From UBA6109 sp964506465 (lineage in GTDB: Bacteria; Desulfobacterota; Syntrophia; Syntrophales; UBA6109), in contig CAZDLM010000012.1 in NCBI GenBank assembly GCA_964506465.1, positions 1 through 58,349 of the forward strand: 58,349 nt of DNA. Reading direction: 5' to 3'. Of the stretch, positions 18,410 through 26,786 are shown piece by piece. Position 1 is the stretch's first letter. Every line of letters begins with the position of its first letter. A model generated the notes under the pieces. That model was not told where the DNA came from. It was given only the letters and a program-made list of their open reading frames with translations, and ran no database searches. A program made the position numbers and the translations under genes.

Positions 18410-18445
18410 AAAAAAACCCCCTCATGCTTTCGCCACCGAGGGGGT
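18410..18445 (-). terminator. Rho-independent terminator, minus strand
   Basis: On the minus strand an 8-base-pair stem (ACCCCCTC with GAGGGGGT) encloses a 14-base loop and is followed directly by seven T. It lies about 250 bases after the histidine kinase stop and is the natural end of that transcript. The interval 18446-18695 holds nothing else I can support. Confidence 0.75.
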
Positions 18446-18695
18446 ACGAACGGGATCCGCCGTTGCCGTTCTGAGTTCATGGGCCGGAACCGCAGTTTCA
18501 ATTTCTCAGGTCTCGCATGCGACGCCCGCGGCGCCGGCTGCCTGGAGTTCTCTGCGTTCGGTTCCGCCAACCTGACCAGTTCTCGCGCAGGGCAGAAGTT
18601 TCGTTGTTGATGGTATCGGCGGATCGGAAAGGGAACTTTAGTGCGGATTTCGCTGAGGCGTCCGGGCCGGCAGGGGCGCGCCGGCAGGGGTCCTC

Positions 18696-20579
18696 TTAAG
18701 CAGGCATATCGCCCTTGGGAAGCGTGAAATGAAACGCCGCCCCTTCGTTGAGCCTTCCTTCGGCCCAGACGCGGCCGCCATGGCGGTGAACGATGCGCTG
18801 AACAATGGCCAGTCCGATGCCCGTCCCGTCGTAACGGTCGGGGTTCAGCCGCTCGAAGACCTGGAAGAGCTTGCCGTAGTATGCCATGTCGAAGCCGATG
18901 CCGTTATCGCGTATGGAATAGACGACGTTGCCGTCCGCGCTGCTGTCGGTCATTTCGATGACGGCCGGCTTTCTGTCCCTCGTAAACTTGACGGCGTTGT
19001 CGATGAGGTTCTTCAGGACCTGGCGCATGAGGACGGGGTCGCCGTAGCCGGGAAGGGTGACGGCGTTGCGGAACTCGATTTCGCGGTCCGCGTTCGCAGC
19101 CCGGATCTCCTCCCATACCTCGTTGATCAGGGCGGCCATATCGAAGGCTGCCCGATCCATCTGCTTGCGGCTGGACCGCGAAAAGGAAAGAAGGTCCTCG
19201 ATGAGGCGGCCCATTGTCTGAACATTGTCGCGGATGATGTTGAGCCTTCTTTCGGAGTCCTCGTCGAGTTTACCTTCCAGTTTTTTCAGCAGCGATCGGG
19301 AAAAGCCGTCGATCGCCCGCAGGGGCGCCTTCAGGTCATGGGAAACGGAATAGCTGAACCTCTCCAGTTCCTGGACCGTGTCCTCGAGCTGCGCCGTCCG
19401 CCTCTTCACCTCTTCCTGCGCCTGTCTGCGGCGGGTGATGTTCCTGGCGATGGCGAGGATGCGCGCGGTCTCGCCGCCTGCACTGCGGATCGGGGAGACG
19501 ATGACGCTCCACCACTGCGGAACGCCGTCGAACGTCGGGCGGTAACCGTCGAACATGCCTACGGCGCCCTGCCTGGCCTTTGCTACGGCTTCTGCGGCGG
19601 CGATCCGGTCTTCCCCTTCCCAGAATTCCTCGAAAGGAACATTCAGGTAGGATTGCACGTCGGGGACTTTCAGCAATGCCTGCCCGGCCTTGTTCATGAA
19701 CTGCACGCGGCCGTCGAGATCCAGGATCGTGATGCAGTCGCGGGTGTTTTCCACGATGCTCTCGTTGAACTGATTGAGTTCGCGGATGGCTTCTTCCCCC
19801 TTTTTCAGGTTTTGGAAGAGAAGGCGGTGGGGCGCGACGATGCCGGTTTGAATGACGGCCCGGTAGAGCAGGAAGAACGAGATGATGACGAGAAAATGCC
19901 CCAGCATGTTGAAGATGCCGTAGACGTCGACATAGAGGGTGAACATGGCCCCCGCCAGAATCATCACCGCGTAGGAGGAGACGATCAGGCGGAACACGTG
20001 ACGATCGAATATTTCCTTCTTGCGGCTAAGGATGACGATCGCGACGATGAGGATCGCGGAGGCGACATATTCGCTGACCTTCTTGAAGAGGGTCAGACCG
20101 GATCCTTCAATGTAGCAGTCGGGGAAGATGTGCCAGGCGAAGATGCTCAAGAGTATCAGAGCGGTAGTTCCGGCGTAGGCCGCGGCGACGTACAGCGGTT
20201 TGCACCTTCTGTTCAGGAACAGGAGGGCGGTCAGAAAAGAGAGGCTCTGCAGATACCGGAAGGCCATCCACAACTGCGTCGGCGGATTTGATGTGAACCC
20301 CGAAAATATGGCCATGCCGCGATAAGAGAGGAAGTGGATGATGAGGATGAAACCGAGGAAGACATTGGCGATGCCGAGAAACAGGAAGTAGTGGATGTCC
20401 GAATAGCGGCGGGCGTTCCACGCGATGATGAAAGTTCCGAAACAGACGACGGCCACAAACAGGTCCGTCAGAGAGTGGAAGAGAAGATAGTTGTACTGCT
20501 TGACGGTGAAGAGGCCCGTGAAGAGCAGCAGAAAGAAAAGGAGAGTCCTTTTCAGACTGGAGTAAGCGGTTTCGGTCAT
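18696..20579 (-). CDS. Membrane sensor histidine kinase (MASE3-PAS-HisKA-HATPase)
   Basis: A 627-residue sensor kinase. Residues about 1-255 form eight hydrophobic segments of the MASE3 type (VKQYNYLLFHSLTDLFVAVV; HFLSYRGMAIFSGF). A PAS domain follows (about 283-400). The HisKA motif FSYSVSHDLKAPLRAIDGFS puts the phosphorylated His at residue 414. The HATPase has the N box LKNLIDNAVKFT, G1 IRDNGIGFDMAY and G2 DGTGIGLAIVQRI. No response regulator is adjacent; the nearest is the single-domain regulator at 23687. The signal sensed is unknown. Confidence 0.93.
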   Translation of the reverse strand: MTETAYSSLKRTLLFFLLLFTGLFTVKQYNYLLFHSLTDLFVAVVCFGTFIIAWNARRYSDIHYFLFLGIANVFLGFILIIHFLSYRGMAIFSGFTSNPPTQLWMAFRYLQSLSFLTALLFLNRRCKPLYVAAAYAGTTALILLSIFAWHIFPDCYIEGSGLTLFKKVSEYVASAILIVAIVILSRKKEIFDRHVFRLIVSSYAVMILAGAMFTLYVDVYGIFNMLGHFLVIISFFLLYRAVIQTGIVAPHRLLFQNLKKGEEAIRELNQFNESIVENTRDCITILDLDGRVQFMNKAGQALLKVPDVQSYLNVPFEEFWEGEDRIAAAEAVAKARQGAVGMFDGYRPTFDGVPQWWSVIVSPIRSAGGETARILAIARNITRRRQAQEEVKRRTAQLEDTVQELERFSYSVSHDLKAPLRAIDGFSRSLLKKLEGKLDEDSERRLNIIRDNVQTMGRLIEDLLSFSRSSRKQMDRAAFDMAALINEVWEEIRAANADREIEFRNAVTLPGYGDPVLMRQVLKNLIDNAVKFTRDRKPAVIEMTDSSADGNVVYSIRDNGIGFDMAYYGKLFQVFERLNPDRYDGTGIGLAIVQRIVHRHGGRVWAEGRLNEGAAFHFTLPKGDMPA

Positions 20580-20718
20580 GGGAACCTGAAGCGGATTACC
20601 ATCTGGACGGAAAGGCAGACAGTCCTTGACTCAAGAGCATCTCCCGCCATCTGTTCTGCCCACGAGCCTGTTACGCTGCCATCGAGGCCCGCGTCGATGT
20701 GCCGCCGTTGACGAAAGA

Positions 20719-20757
20719 CGCCGCGGGCGAACGCCGCAACAGGCTCCGCCCGCGGCG
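20719..20757. other. Perfect 11-bp inverted repeat between usp and kinase genes
   Basis: Two arms of 11 bases (CGCCGCGGGCG at 20719-20729 and its exact complement at 20747-20757) with a 17-base spacer. It lies 26 bases after the universal stress protein stop on the minus strand. There is no T-run of note after it, so it could be a weak terminator or mRNA-stabilising hairpin. Confidence 0.45.
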
Positions 20758-20782
20758 CACGTGCCGCTGAAAGAAAAAAAGA

Positions 20783-21256
20783 TCAGACGGGAACCACCAG
20801 CACCGGCTTCTTGCTGTGGCGGAGGACCCGTTCCGCAACACGCCCCAGAAGGGCATGGGCCAGGATGCCCTTGCCGTGCGATCCCATGATGATCATGTCG
20901 CAATCATATTTGTCGGCCCTGTTGAGGATCTCCTCGAAGGGGTGCCCGATGACGACCTCGACGGATTCCACCAGGTTGGGGCAGTTGGGGTCATCCTTGA
21001 ATTCCGTGACGCACATCCTCTCCAAGCGCTCCTTGATCAGTTGGCGGCCTCCCGTTTCAAAATCCTTGTAGTGCTTCTCGATGATCTCCGGCGACATCAC
21101 GGGCAGAATATTGACGTTCTGCAATTCCTCGACGACGTGCAGGATGACGATTTTTGCGTCCAGGACCTTCGCCAGCTTTACCGCATAGATGTAAGCCTTC
21201 GGCGAGGTTGCGGACAGGTCCGTCGCATACAGGATCCGCTTGATCTTTACGGGCAT
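20783..21256 (-). CDS. Universal stress protein (UspA family)
   Basis: A 157-residue single-domain Usp. The start is taken as ATG 21256 (MPVKIKRILYATDLS), which follows AGGAG; the frame extends 15 codons further upstream without a family match. The C-terminal nucleotide-binding pattern appears as GSHGKGILAHALLGRVAERV. The usual G-x2-G-x9-G(S/T) has Arg in place of Ser/Thr, so ATP binding may be altered. The role is stress tolerance by family; partners are unknown. Confidence 0.92.
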   Translation of the reverse strand: MPVKIKRILYATDLSATSPKAYIYAVKLAKVLDAKIVILHVVEELQNVNILPVMSPEIIEKHYKDFETGGRQLIKERLERMCVTEFKDDPNCPNLVESVEVVIGHPFEEILNRADKYDCDMIIMGSHGKGILAHALLGRVAERVLRHSKKPVLVVPV

Positions 21257-21417
21257 GATCGCTCTCCTCTCTTTTCCTCGGATTTCACTGTCTTGCTGCA
21301 CTTATAACAGATCGGGAGCGGCCCTTCAAGGGCGGAAAACGGAAGCGGGCCTTGCAGTGGACACGGTTTTCAACCGTGGACGCGCCCGGGTCGTTTGCCG
21401 CCCCTTTCGTATTCCGG

Positions 21418-21450
21418 AAAAATTGGAGTTCTCCTGATCCGGAGAACTCC
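21418..21450 (-). terminator. Rho-independent terminator, minus strand
   Basis: A perfect 10-base-pair stem (GGAGTTCTCC at 21425-21434 with GGAGAACTCC at 21441-21450) with a 6-base loop. On the minus strand it is followed by AATTTTT. It would end a transcript coming leftwards out of the scaffold gap at 21609, which supports a real gene there. A second small hairpin (CACGGTT/AACCGTG) sits at 21362-21378. Confidence 0.65.
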
Positions 21451-21608
21451 GATTCCCAGGGAGGAGATCAGGTTTTTCATTCGCTCGCTCACCCGGCGGC
21501 TTGCCGCGCGGAATGCGCTCGCTGCCGGATTCATAGTAGAGGAGGGGAATGACGACCAGAGTCAGGCCGGTGGTGCTGCCGCGGGACCGGCGGGTGATCG
21601 TCCATGGC
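21451..21608 (-). pseudogene. Possible C-terminal end of an RND transporter cut by the gap
   Basis: Reading leftwards from the N gap, the open frame contains TTGLTLVVIPLLYYESGSE. This resembles the last transmembrane helix and tail of RND pumps (the LTLVVIPxLYY pattern). A terminator follows at 21418-21450. The frame has no stop before that terminator, so either the end is shifted by an error or the match is fortuitous. Only about 50 residues are visible, and the rest would lie in the missing sequence. Confidence 0.35.
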
Positions 21609-21618
21609 NNNNNNNNNN
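21609..21618. other. Assembly gap (10 N)
   Basis: Ten undefined bases. To the left a minus-strand coding end (RND-like) runs into the gap. To the right a plus-strand frame emerges from it. The two partial genes diverge out of the gap, so a substantial piece of sequence (two gene starts) is missing or two contigs have been joined. Confidence 0.9.
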
Positions 21619-22065
21619 CACTCGCTACTATTTCTCCGGGGGGTCTGGTACCGTCCCTACCGATCGCCATTCACGGTCGTCGTGCCGCCGATCGGTCTTT
21701 TTGTGCCGGTCCTGCCTCCGTATTACACGACGATCTGGGTCGGCGGCGTGCCGTATTATTACGCCAATGAGGTTTACTACGCGCACAGGGGAGACGGCTA
21801 CGTGGTTGTCGAACCGCCCGCAGGCGACGTCAGCCAGGCGCCGCCGCCGGCGGAAGAGATGTTCGTTTACCCCCGGCTCGGCCAGAACGAAAAGCAGCAG
21901 GCGGATGACCGTTACGCGTGTCATCGCTGGGCCGTCGATCAGACGGGATTCGATCCGACGCAGCCGCCCGGCACGACACCCGAAGGGGCGAGAACCGAGA
22001 AGCGCGCCGATTACCAGCGGGCCATGGGCGCCTGTCTCGACGGACGCGGCTACACGGTGAAATAG
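21619..22065 (+). CDS. DUF6515-like surface protein, 5' end missing
   Basis: About 148 residues follow the scaffold gap; the start is lost. The sequence is rich in Pro, Tyr and Gly, with repeated short beta strands (TVVVPPIGLFVPVLPPYYTT; WVGGVPYYYANEVYY). It then has a conserved-looking C-terminal block (DRYACHRWAVDQTGFDP; ACLDGRGYTVK) with two Cys that may pair. These traits fit the DUF6515-type exported proteins of Proteobacteria, of unknown function. A signal peptide would be expected in the missing part. Confidence 0.65.
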   Translation, partial: HSLLFLRGVWYRPYRSPFTVVVPPIGLFVPVLPPYYTTIWVGGVPYYYANEVYYAHRGDGYVVVEPPAGDVSQAPPPAEEMFVYPRLGQNEKQQADDRYACHRWAVDQTGFDPTQPPGTTPEGARTEKRADYQRAMGACLDGRGYTVK

Positions 22066-22140
22066 CCGGAGGGTTCCGGTTTTGGCGGGGTCCGTCGCTG
22101 GATGGCGGCTTGGTGATCCGGTGGCGGACCCTCGATAGGC

Positions 22141-23067
22141 CTACGAGGCGCCGTCCTTGCGGGAATTCATCATGCAGGAGATGACGGATACGGCCAGGAT
22201 GCCGACGATGATCCCCAGGGCGATGCCGATGGGGATCTTGTAGATCGCACCGAGAATCATCTTTCCCCCGAGGAAGACAAGGACGATGGAAAGCCCGTAG
22301 TGGAGGGACTGGCACAGACGCATCATCCCGGCCAGTGCGAAATACATCGCCCGCAGCCCCAGGATGGCGAACACGTTCGACGTGTAGGCAATAAAGGGGT
22401 CCAGCGTGACAGAGAAGACGGCGGGTATCGAGTCCACGGCAAAAACGACATCCGTCGTTTCGATCACCAGCAGCACGATGAAGAGAGGCGTCGCCTGGCG
22501 GCGCCCGGCCTTCTTCACGAAAAAACCGCCCTCTTCGTAGGAAGCCGTGACGGGTATCAGCCGGCGAAAGAGCCTCAGAACAGGATTCTTTTCGGGGTGG
22601 ATCTCCCTGTCCTTTTCCACAACCATCTTGATGCCGGTCACGATGAGAAATGCACCGAACAGATAGATGACCCAGTGAAATTGCTGGATGAGCGCAACGC
22701 CCGCGGCGATGAAGATTGCCCGCATGATCAGCGCCCCCAGAATCCCCCAGAAAAGGACCTTGTATTCATAAACGGCGGGAACGCCGAAATAGGAGAAGAT
22801 CAGCAGGAAGACGAAGAGGTTGTCCGCGCTGAGGGTCCTCTCGATGAGGTAGCCCGCCAGATATTCGAGCGCCGCGTCATGGCCCCGGTAGAAATAGACG
22901 ACGACGCCAAAAAGAACGCCAAGGACCGTCCACACGATGCTCCATACGACCGCCTCCTTAATCTTGATGACGTGAGCCTTGCGGTGGAAGACTCCAAGAT
23001 CCAGGGCCAGCATCAGGATCACGAAGACATTGAAAAGCACCCAGGGAATAATCCGTTCGGTCATCAT
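22141..23067 (-). CDS. TerC/Alx-family integral membrane protein
   Basis: A protein of about 308 residues with seven or more membrane helices. Family motifs are LSADNLFVFLLIFSYFGVP, GALIMRAIFIAAG, and ETTDVVFAVDSIPAVFSV with the conserved acidic residues of TerC/Alx. These proteins are implicated in metal (manganese) export or tellurite and pH response. ATG 23067 (with a second ATG at 23064) is chosen because it follows GCGAGG and avoids overlap; a TTG at 23109 would overlap the upstream gene. The PGPGW gene ends 8 bases before, so the two form an operon. Confidence 0.92.
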   Translation of the reverse strand: MMTERIIPWVLFNVFVILMLALDLGVFHRKAHVIKIKEAVVWSIVWTVLGVLFGVVVYFYRGHDAALEYLAGYLIERTLSADNLFVFLLIFSYFGVPAVYEYKVLFWGILGALIMRAIFIAAGVALIQQFHWVIYLFGAFLIVTGIKMVVEKDREIHPEKNPVLRLFRRLIPVTASYEEGGFFVKKAGRRQATPLFIVLLVIETTDVVFAVDSIPAVFSVTLDPFIAYTSNVFAILGLRAMYFALAGMMRLCQSLHYGLSIVLVFLGGKMILGAIYKIPIGIALGIIVGILAVSVISCMMNSRKDGAS

Positions 23068-23074
23068 GGCCTCG

Positions 23075-23296
23075 CTATCCGTCAGCGGATTTTTCTTGTT
23101 GCCGGTCAAACGTGCTTTTCAGCTTCCTCAGCAACCGTTTCGCCCAGACAAATTCGGTCGCCAGAACAGCCAGCCCCAGGGGAATGATCAAAACTGCGGG
23201 TCCGGGCAGGACGATCATGGCCAGGCCGATCAGCAGCAGGGTGAAGCCGATGATCACCGTGAAGATTCTCTTGATGCGGCGTATCGCCTCTTCCAT
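23075..23296 (-). CDS. PGPGW-family small membrane protein
   Basis: A 73-residue protein with two membrane helices around the family signature (GLAMIVLPGPAVLIIPLGLA), followed by a basic helix (WAKRLLRKLKS). The final Gly-Trp of the name motif is replaced by Ala-Val. It lies directly upstream of the TerC gene on the same strand. Its function is unknown; proximity to TerC suggests a shared membrane-homeostasis role, as inference only. Confidence 0.82.
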   Translation of the reverse strand: MEEAIRRIKRIFTVIIGFTLLLIGLAMIVLPGPAVLIIPLGLAVLATEFVWAKRLLRKLKSTFDRQQEKSADG

Positions 23297-23373
23297 CTCC
23301 TGTGTCCCGTTGCCGGGCGGCGCGGGCGGGAAAGGGAGGCCCGGGAATCCGGCATTTTTGCGATGTCAGCCTT

Positions 23374-23589
23374 TCATACCGTCCTTCGGCTCTCCCGGCC
23401 ATTGGGGGCGCCCTGATTTTCCGGTGCGAAATTCCTTAGTCCGATCCGGAGAAGCTTCCGAATCGTCTCCACGAGAAGCATCTCCCCACGGCCCTCCTTC
23501 CGAAGAACCGTCAGGTTTCCTATGTGATCTTGTTGTTCCAAAACGTGTGATGTTGTTAACAATTGAGCATATTCCGCTTGCTTTAACAT
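23374..23589 (-). CDS. Doubtful small ORF in AT-richer intergenic region
   Basis: A 71-codon frame from ATG 23589 that begins in an AT-rich stretch unlike its neighbours and ends in GC-rich sequence. No signal peptide, known motif or clear ribosome site is visible. The 390-base gap 23297-23686 otherwise holds only the AT-rich patch at about 23520-23620, which may be the promoter region of the response regulator. Confidence 0.22.
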   Translation of the reverse strand: MLKQAEYAQLLTTSHVLEQQDHIGNLTVLRKEGRGEMLLVETIRKLLRIGLRNFAPENQGAPNGRESRRTV

Positions 23590-23686
23590 GAACTCCAACT
23601 TTATTGTTTGCACACTCTACGTTCGCTTGTCGCAAGTTCGCGATACCCATATGTGACACGCTTACTGCGAAGACTGGAAATTCGGC

Positions 23687-24052
23687 ATGAAAATCATGGT
23701 CGTCGACGACAATCCCGACATTTTAGAGGTCCTGTCGTCTGCCATAAGACTCTGCGGCCACACGGTCGACACGGCATGCGACGGCTTCGATGCGATGAAT
23801 CTCCAGTTGAAAAATCGGTACGACGTGATTGTCACGGATGCGGATATGCCCCGGATGGACGGTTTCGAGCTGTGCAAGCTCATGAAGGAGCGATTCCCAG
23901 ACCTCTATATTATCGGCATGAGCGGGACCTATGGGGAAAACGTATTCAGGGAAGCAGGGGCCGACATGTGCCTTGCCAAGCCTTTCAGCATTCTTGACGT
24001 TCAGAAAGCCGTGGAGGGCGGCTTGCGGCCTTCGCAGGGGAAGTCCGCTTAG
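23687..24052 (+). CDS. Single-domain response regulator (CheY-like)
   Basis: A 121-residue stand-alone receiver domain. Asp7 and Asp8 form the acidic pocket, Asp51 in VTDADMPRMDG is the phosphoacceptor, and Ser79 (GMSG) and Lys98 (LAKPF) complete the active site. There is no output domain. It could take phosphate from an orphan kinase such as that at 18696-20579; this pairing is inference from proximity. Confidence 0.92.
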   Translation: MKIMVVDDNPDILEVLSSAIRLCGHTVDTACDGFDAMNLQLKNRYDVIVTDADMPRMDGFELCKLMKERFPDLYIIGMSGTYGENVFREAGADMCLAKPFSILDVQKAVEGGLRPSQGKSA

Positions 24053-24134
24053 GTGGCGGGGCGGCGGTTGGCGCACGTCCGTTACGCTTCCGCGCGAGAT
24101 CCGCATCAATGTTGGTGAACACGTGGGTCTGGAC

Positions 24135-24233
24135 ATGGACGATGACAGGCCCTACCGATATCACTCCGACATCAAGAAAAAATATCCGCCCGGCCAGCTG
24201 AAAAAGAAGGGCAAAGGGAAGAAGCGTGATTGA
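24135..24233 (+). CDS. Doubtful lysine-rich small ORF
   Basis: A 32-residue frame from ATG 24135 with a strongly basic tail (KKKGKGKKRD) and a Tyr/Asp-rich start (DDDRPYRYHSDIKKKY). It ends within the upstream extension of the next gene. The ribosome site is poor and no family is recognised. The amino-acid composition is not random-looking, so it is noted, but it could be chance. Confidence 0.28.
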   Translation: MDDDRPYRYHSDIKKKYPPGQLKKKGKGKKRD

Positions 24234-24264
24234 ACTTTCAGGTAACCAGGAGGAAAAAGGAACC

Positions 24265-24555
24265 GTGAACGATTCTGCGGGCATTCCGGTTGAGCTGACC
24301 GGTACGATTAAGCTTCTCAGTTTCCTGGCCGGATCATCAGCGGAAGATTCGAGTTTCCGCTTCGTATTGCGCAACGCTGAAGGCAGATTGTTCTCCCTGA
24401 GATACTCCCATAAGAATTATGAGATGGCGAAGGAAGTCCATCATTCCCTGATATCTGACATGCAAATAAAAGTGCTGATCAAAGGGCCCATTCAGAATGG
24501 GGAGAAATATTATGATGTAGTCGGGATCATCCATATGCCTGCGGTCACTCAATGA
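24265..24555 (+). CDS. Hypothetical 96-residue protein, AT-richer
   Basis: A small soluble protein that I do not recognise. GTG 24265 is preferred as start because AGGAGG lies at 24248-24253; a GTG at 24226 would add 13 residues but lacks such a site. The predicted pattern is mostly beta (VELTGTIKLLSFL; SFRFVLRNAEGRLFSLRYS; QIKVLIKGPI; YYDVVGIIHMP), as in an OB-fold or similar barrel. Base composition is less GC-rich than the surrounding genes. It precedes the exported Lys-rich protein and may share its transcript. Confidence 0.65.
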   Translation: MNDSAGIPVELTGTIKLLSFLAGSSAEDSSFRFVLRNAEGRLFSLRYSHKNYEMAKEVHHSLISDMQIKVLIKGPIQNGEKYYDVVGIIHMPAVTQ

Positions 24556-24604
24556 TGCACGACGAAATGTACCTCAGAAATATTGGAGTAAAAAGGGAGG
24601 GTAT

Positions 24605-25072
24605 ATGAAGGTATTCAAATTGGCGGTTCTGGTTTCCATCATGGTGTTTGTTGGCGCTGCGACAGCGGTAGCGGGTGATTTCGACTGGTTCAGGGATTTC
24701 AATGCCCAGGCCTCGCTGGACCCGACTGGATTCAAGGCACGCCTTGCGTCACGCTTCCAGATCGGAGACGCGAAGATCACTGCCGTGCTGGGCAATATGC
24801 CGGAGCCCGCGAACGCATACATGGCGCTCCGTCTGGGAGAGATGTCCGGAAGGCCGGTCGAGACGGTGATGGAGGAGTACAAGAAGAGCAAGGGAAAGGG
24901 ATGGGGCGTCATGGCGAAGAACCTCGGCATCAAGCCGGGTTCCGCGGAGTTCAAGGCCCTGAAGGCCGGCCACGACATGGACGGCGGCGCCAAGGATAAG
25001 GGAAAGAAACGTGCCCAGGAAAAGGGCAAGGAAGGAAAATCGAAGGACAAGGGTGGGAAGGGAAAAAAGTAA
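24605..25072 (+). CDS. Exported protein with lysine-rich tail
   Basis: A 155-residue protein with a signal peptide (cleaved after about residue 23, AVAG). A small helical domain follows (DWFRDFNAQASLDPTGFKAR; MALRLGEMSGRPVETVMEEY). About 35 C-terminal residues are almost entirely Lys, Gly, Asp and Glu. A GGGAGGG ribosome site precedes the ATG. Basic tails of this kind suggest binding to nucleic acid, LPS or peptidoglycan, but nothing specific can be concluded. Confidence 0.72.
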   Translation: MKVFKLAVLVSIMVFVGAATAVAGDFDWFRDFNAQASLDPTGFKARLASRFQIGDAKITAVLGNMPEPANAYMALRLGEMSGRPVETVMEEYKKSKGKGWGVMAKNLGIKPGSAEFKALKAGHDMDGGAKDKGKKRAQEKGKEGKSKDKGGKGKK

Positions 25073-25176
25073 AGCGTGACAAATGGAACCCCGGCGGTTC
25101 TGCAGGCAAGAGGACAGGGGTTGTGTGTAGACCGGAGAAAATCTTAATTATTCTTGCGTGAAAAGGGAGATTCAGC

Positions 25177-26580
25177 ATGAAGAAGATATTTTGTTCTTTG
25201 ATTGTCGTGGGGATTCTTCTTGGAGCCGTGAGCGGCTTCGCGGAAATGCGGGCAGGGGCCTATTCCATTTCTCCGTACATCGGTATCTACAAATTCGAAG
25301 GGAACCTGGACTTGGAAAGCGGCCCGACGTACGGCGTCCGGCTCGGCTATGACTTCACGAAGCGTTTCGGCCTGGAAGCCGATCTTGGCTATGTGGACAC
25401 CAAGTACACGGAGTTCACGCCGGATCGGTACACGGATGTATACAACTACCGACTGGAAGCCCTCTATCACTTCTTTCCCGACAAGAAGCTTGTGCCCTTC
25501 GTTGCGGTTGGTTTTGGCGGGCAGAGCATGAACTACAAGAATACGTCTAAGTCGAACTCGACGCATTTTGCCGGGGATTACGGAGTAGGGCTGAAGTATT
25601 TCCTGACGGAGAATGTGGCTTTGCGCACGGATCTTCGGCACATCCTGGGCTTTGCGAGCATCGAGAACAATCTGGCCTGGACCTTCGGATTGACGTTTCT
25701 CTTCGGCGGCGAGAAGCCGATGGCGGAAAAGGCCATTGTGCGGGAGGCGGCTGCGTCCGCGGTGGCGGCGCCTGCGGATTCTGACCGTGACGGAGTTGCC
25801 GACGGCAGCGACAAGTGTCCCGGCACGCCGGCAGGGGTCAAGGTGGATCTCAACGGCTGTCCTTTGGATATGGACGGCGACGGTGTTTACGATTACCTCG
25901 ACAAGTGTCCCGATACGCCCAAGGGCGCCAAAGTGGATAGGGACGGCTGCCCCCTGGATACGGACAGAGACGGGGTTGCGGACTACCGGGACAATTGCCC
26001 GAGTACGCCGGCCGGTGTGAAAGTCGATGCGAAGGGGTGTCCTCTGGATACGGACGGGGACGGAGTTTTCGATTACCTCGACAAGTGCGCAGGCACTCCG
26101 AAGGGCGTGAAGGTGGATGCCAACGGATGCCCGCTGGACAGCGACAAGGACGGCGTTTACGATTACCTTGACAAGTGCCCCGGTACGCCCGCGGGCATCA
26201 AGGTCGACAAGGATGGCTGCCCAATCAAGGCCTCCATAACCCTCAAGATCCAATTTGACACGGGCAAATCGGTCATCAAGAAAGAGTATCGCGATGAAAT
26301 CAAGCAGGTCGCCGATTTCATGAGACAGTATCCCCAGACGGACGCAGTCATCGAAGGGCACACCGACAACGTCGGGCGCGAAGCGGCCAACGTCAAGCTG
26401 TCGCAGGCGCGTGCCAACAGCGTCAGGGACTACCTCATTAAAGAATTCGGGATCGAAAAGGATCGTCTGAAGGCCGTCGGTTACGGTCCGAAGAAACCCA
26501 TCGCAAGCAATGCAACGGCGGAAGGAAAACAGCAGAATCGAAGGGTTGAAGCGGTCATTTCCACGGTGGTGAGAAAATAG
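25177..26580 (+). CDS. OmpA-family outer-membrane protein with TSP3 repeats
   Basis: A 467-residue protein of OprF-like layout. It has a signal peptide (to about residue 22) and an N-terminal beta-barrel (about 23-175, Tyr/Phe-rich strands). Five 30-residue Ca-binding thrombospondin-type-3 repeats follow (about 201-350, each D-x-D-x-DGV...DKCPGTP...GCPL with two Cys). The C-terminal OmpA domain (about 352-467) carries the peptidoglycan-binding stretch EGHTDNVGREAANVKLSQAR. It anchors the outer membrane to the wall and may act as a porin. A ribosome site AAAAGGGAGA precedes ATG 25177. Confidence 0.94.
   Translation: MKKIFCSLIVVGILLGAVSGFAEMRAGAYSISPYIGIYKFEGNLDLESGPTYGVRLGYDFTKRFGLEADLGYVDTKYTEFTPDRYTDVYNYRLEALYHFFPDKKLVPFVAVGFGGQSMNYKNTSKSNSTHFAGDYGVGLKYFLTENVALRTDLRHILGFASIENNLAWTFGLTFLFGGEKPMAEKAIVREAAASAVAAPADSDRDGVADGSDKCPGTPAGVKVDLNGCPLDMDGDGVYDYLDKCPDTPKGAKVDRDGCPLDTDRDGVADYRDNCPSTPAGVKVDAKGCPLDTDGDGVFDYLDKCAGTPKGVKVDANGCPLDSDKDGVYDYLDKCPGTPAGIKVDKDGCPIKASITLKIQFDTGKSVIKKEYRDEIKQVADFMRQYPQTDAVIEGHTDNVGREAANVKLSQARANSVRDYLIKEFGIEKDRLKAVGYGPKKPIASNATAEGKQQNRRVEAVISTVVRK
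25777..26226 (+). repeat. Five tandem 90-bp repeats (TSP3)
   Basis: Five in-frame copies of a 90-base unit inside the OmpA gene, each coding for a 30-residue Ca-binding repeat. Copies 2, 4 and 5 are the most alike (DYLDKC), while copies 1 and 3 differ (DGSDKC, DYRDNC). Such arrays can change in copy number by recombination. Confidence 0.9.
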
Positions 26581-26786
26581 GGCGGCACGATGCTTGGATT
26601 CTGAAGCGGAGGCCCTATGAGCGCTGACATGAGGTCATGGGGCCTCCACTTGCTAACGGGAATAAGCAGAACAAAATTTACTTCTTTTCAACCGAATACT
26701 CTCTATTTTGGATGCCACCTGAAACAGGAGACTTAGAATTCGTTCTTCCATGTTTCATTGCCGCAGCAAAAAAGACGGGGGCAGAT

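Noticed and set aside
25777..26226. CRISPR-like regular repeat
   Set aside because: The 90-base units are contiguous coding repeats of TSP3 type, with no unique spacers.
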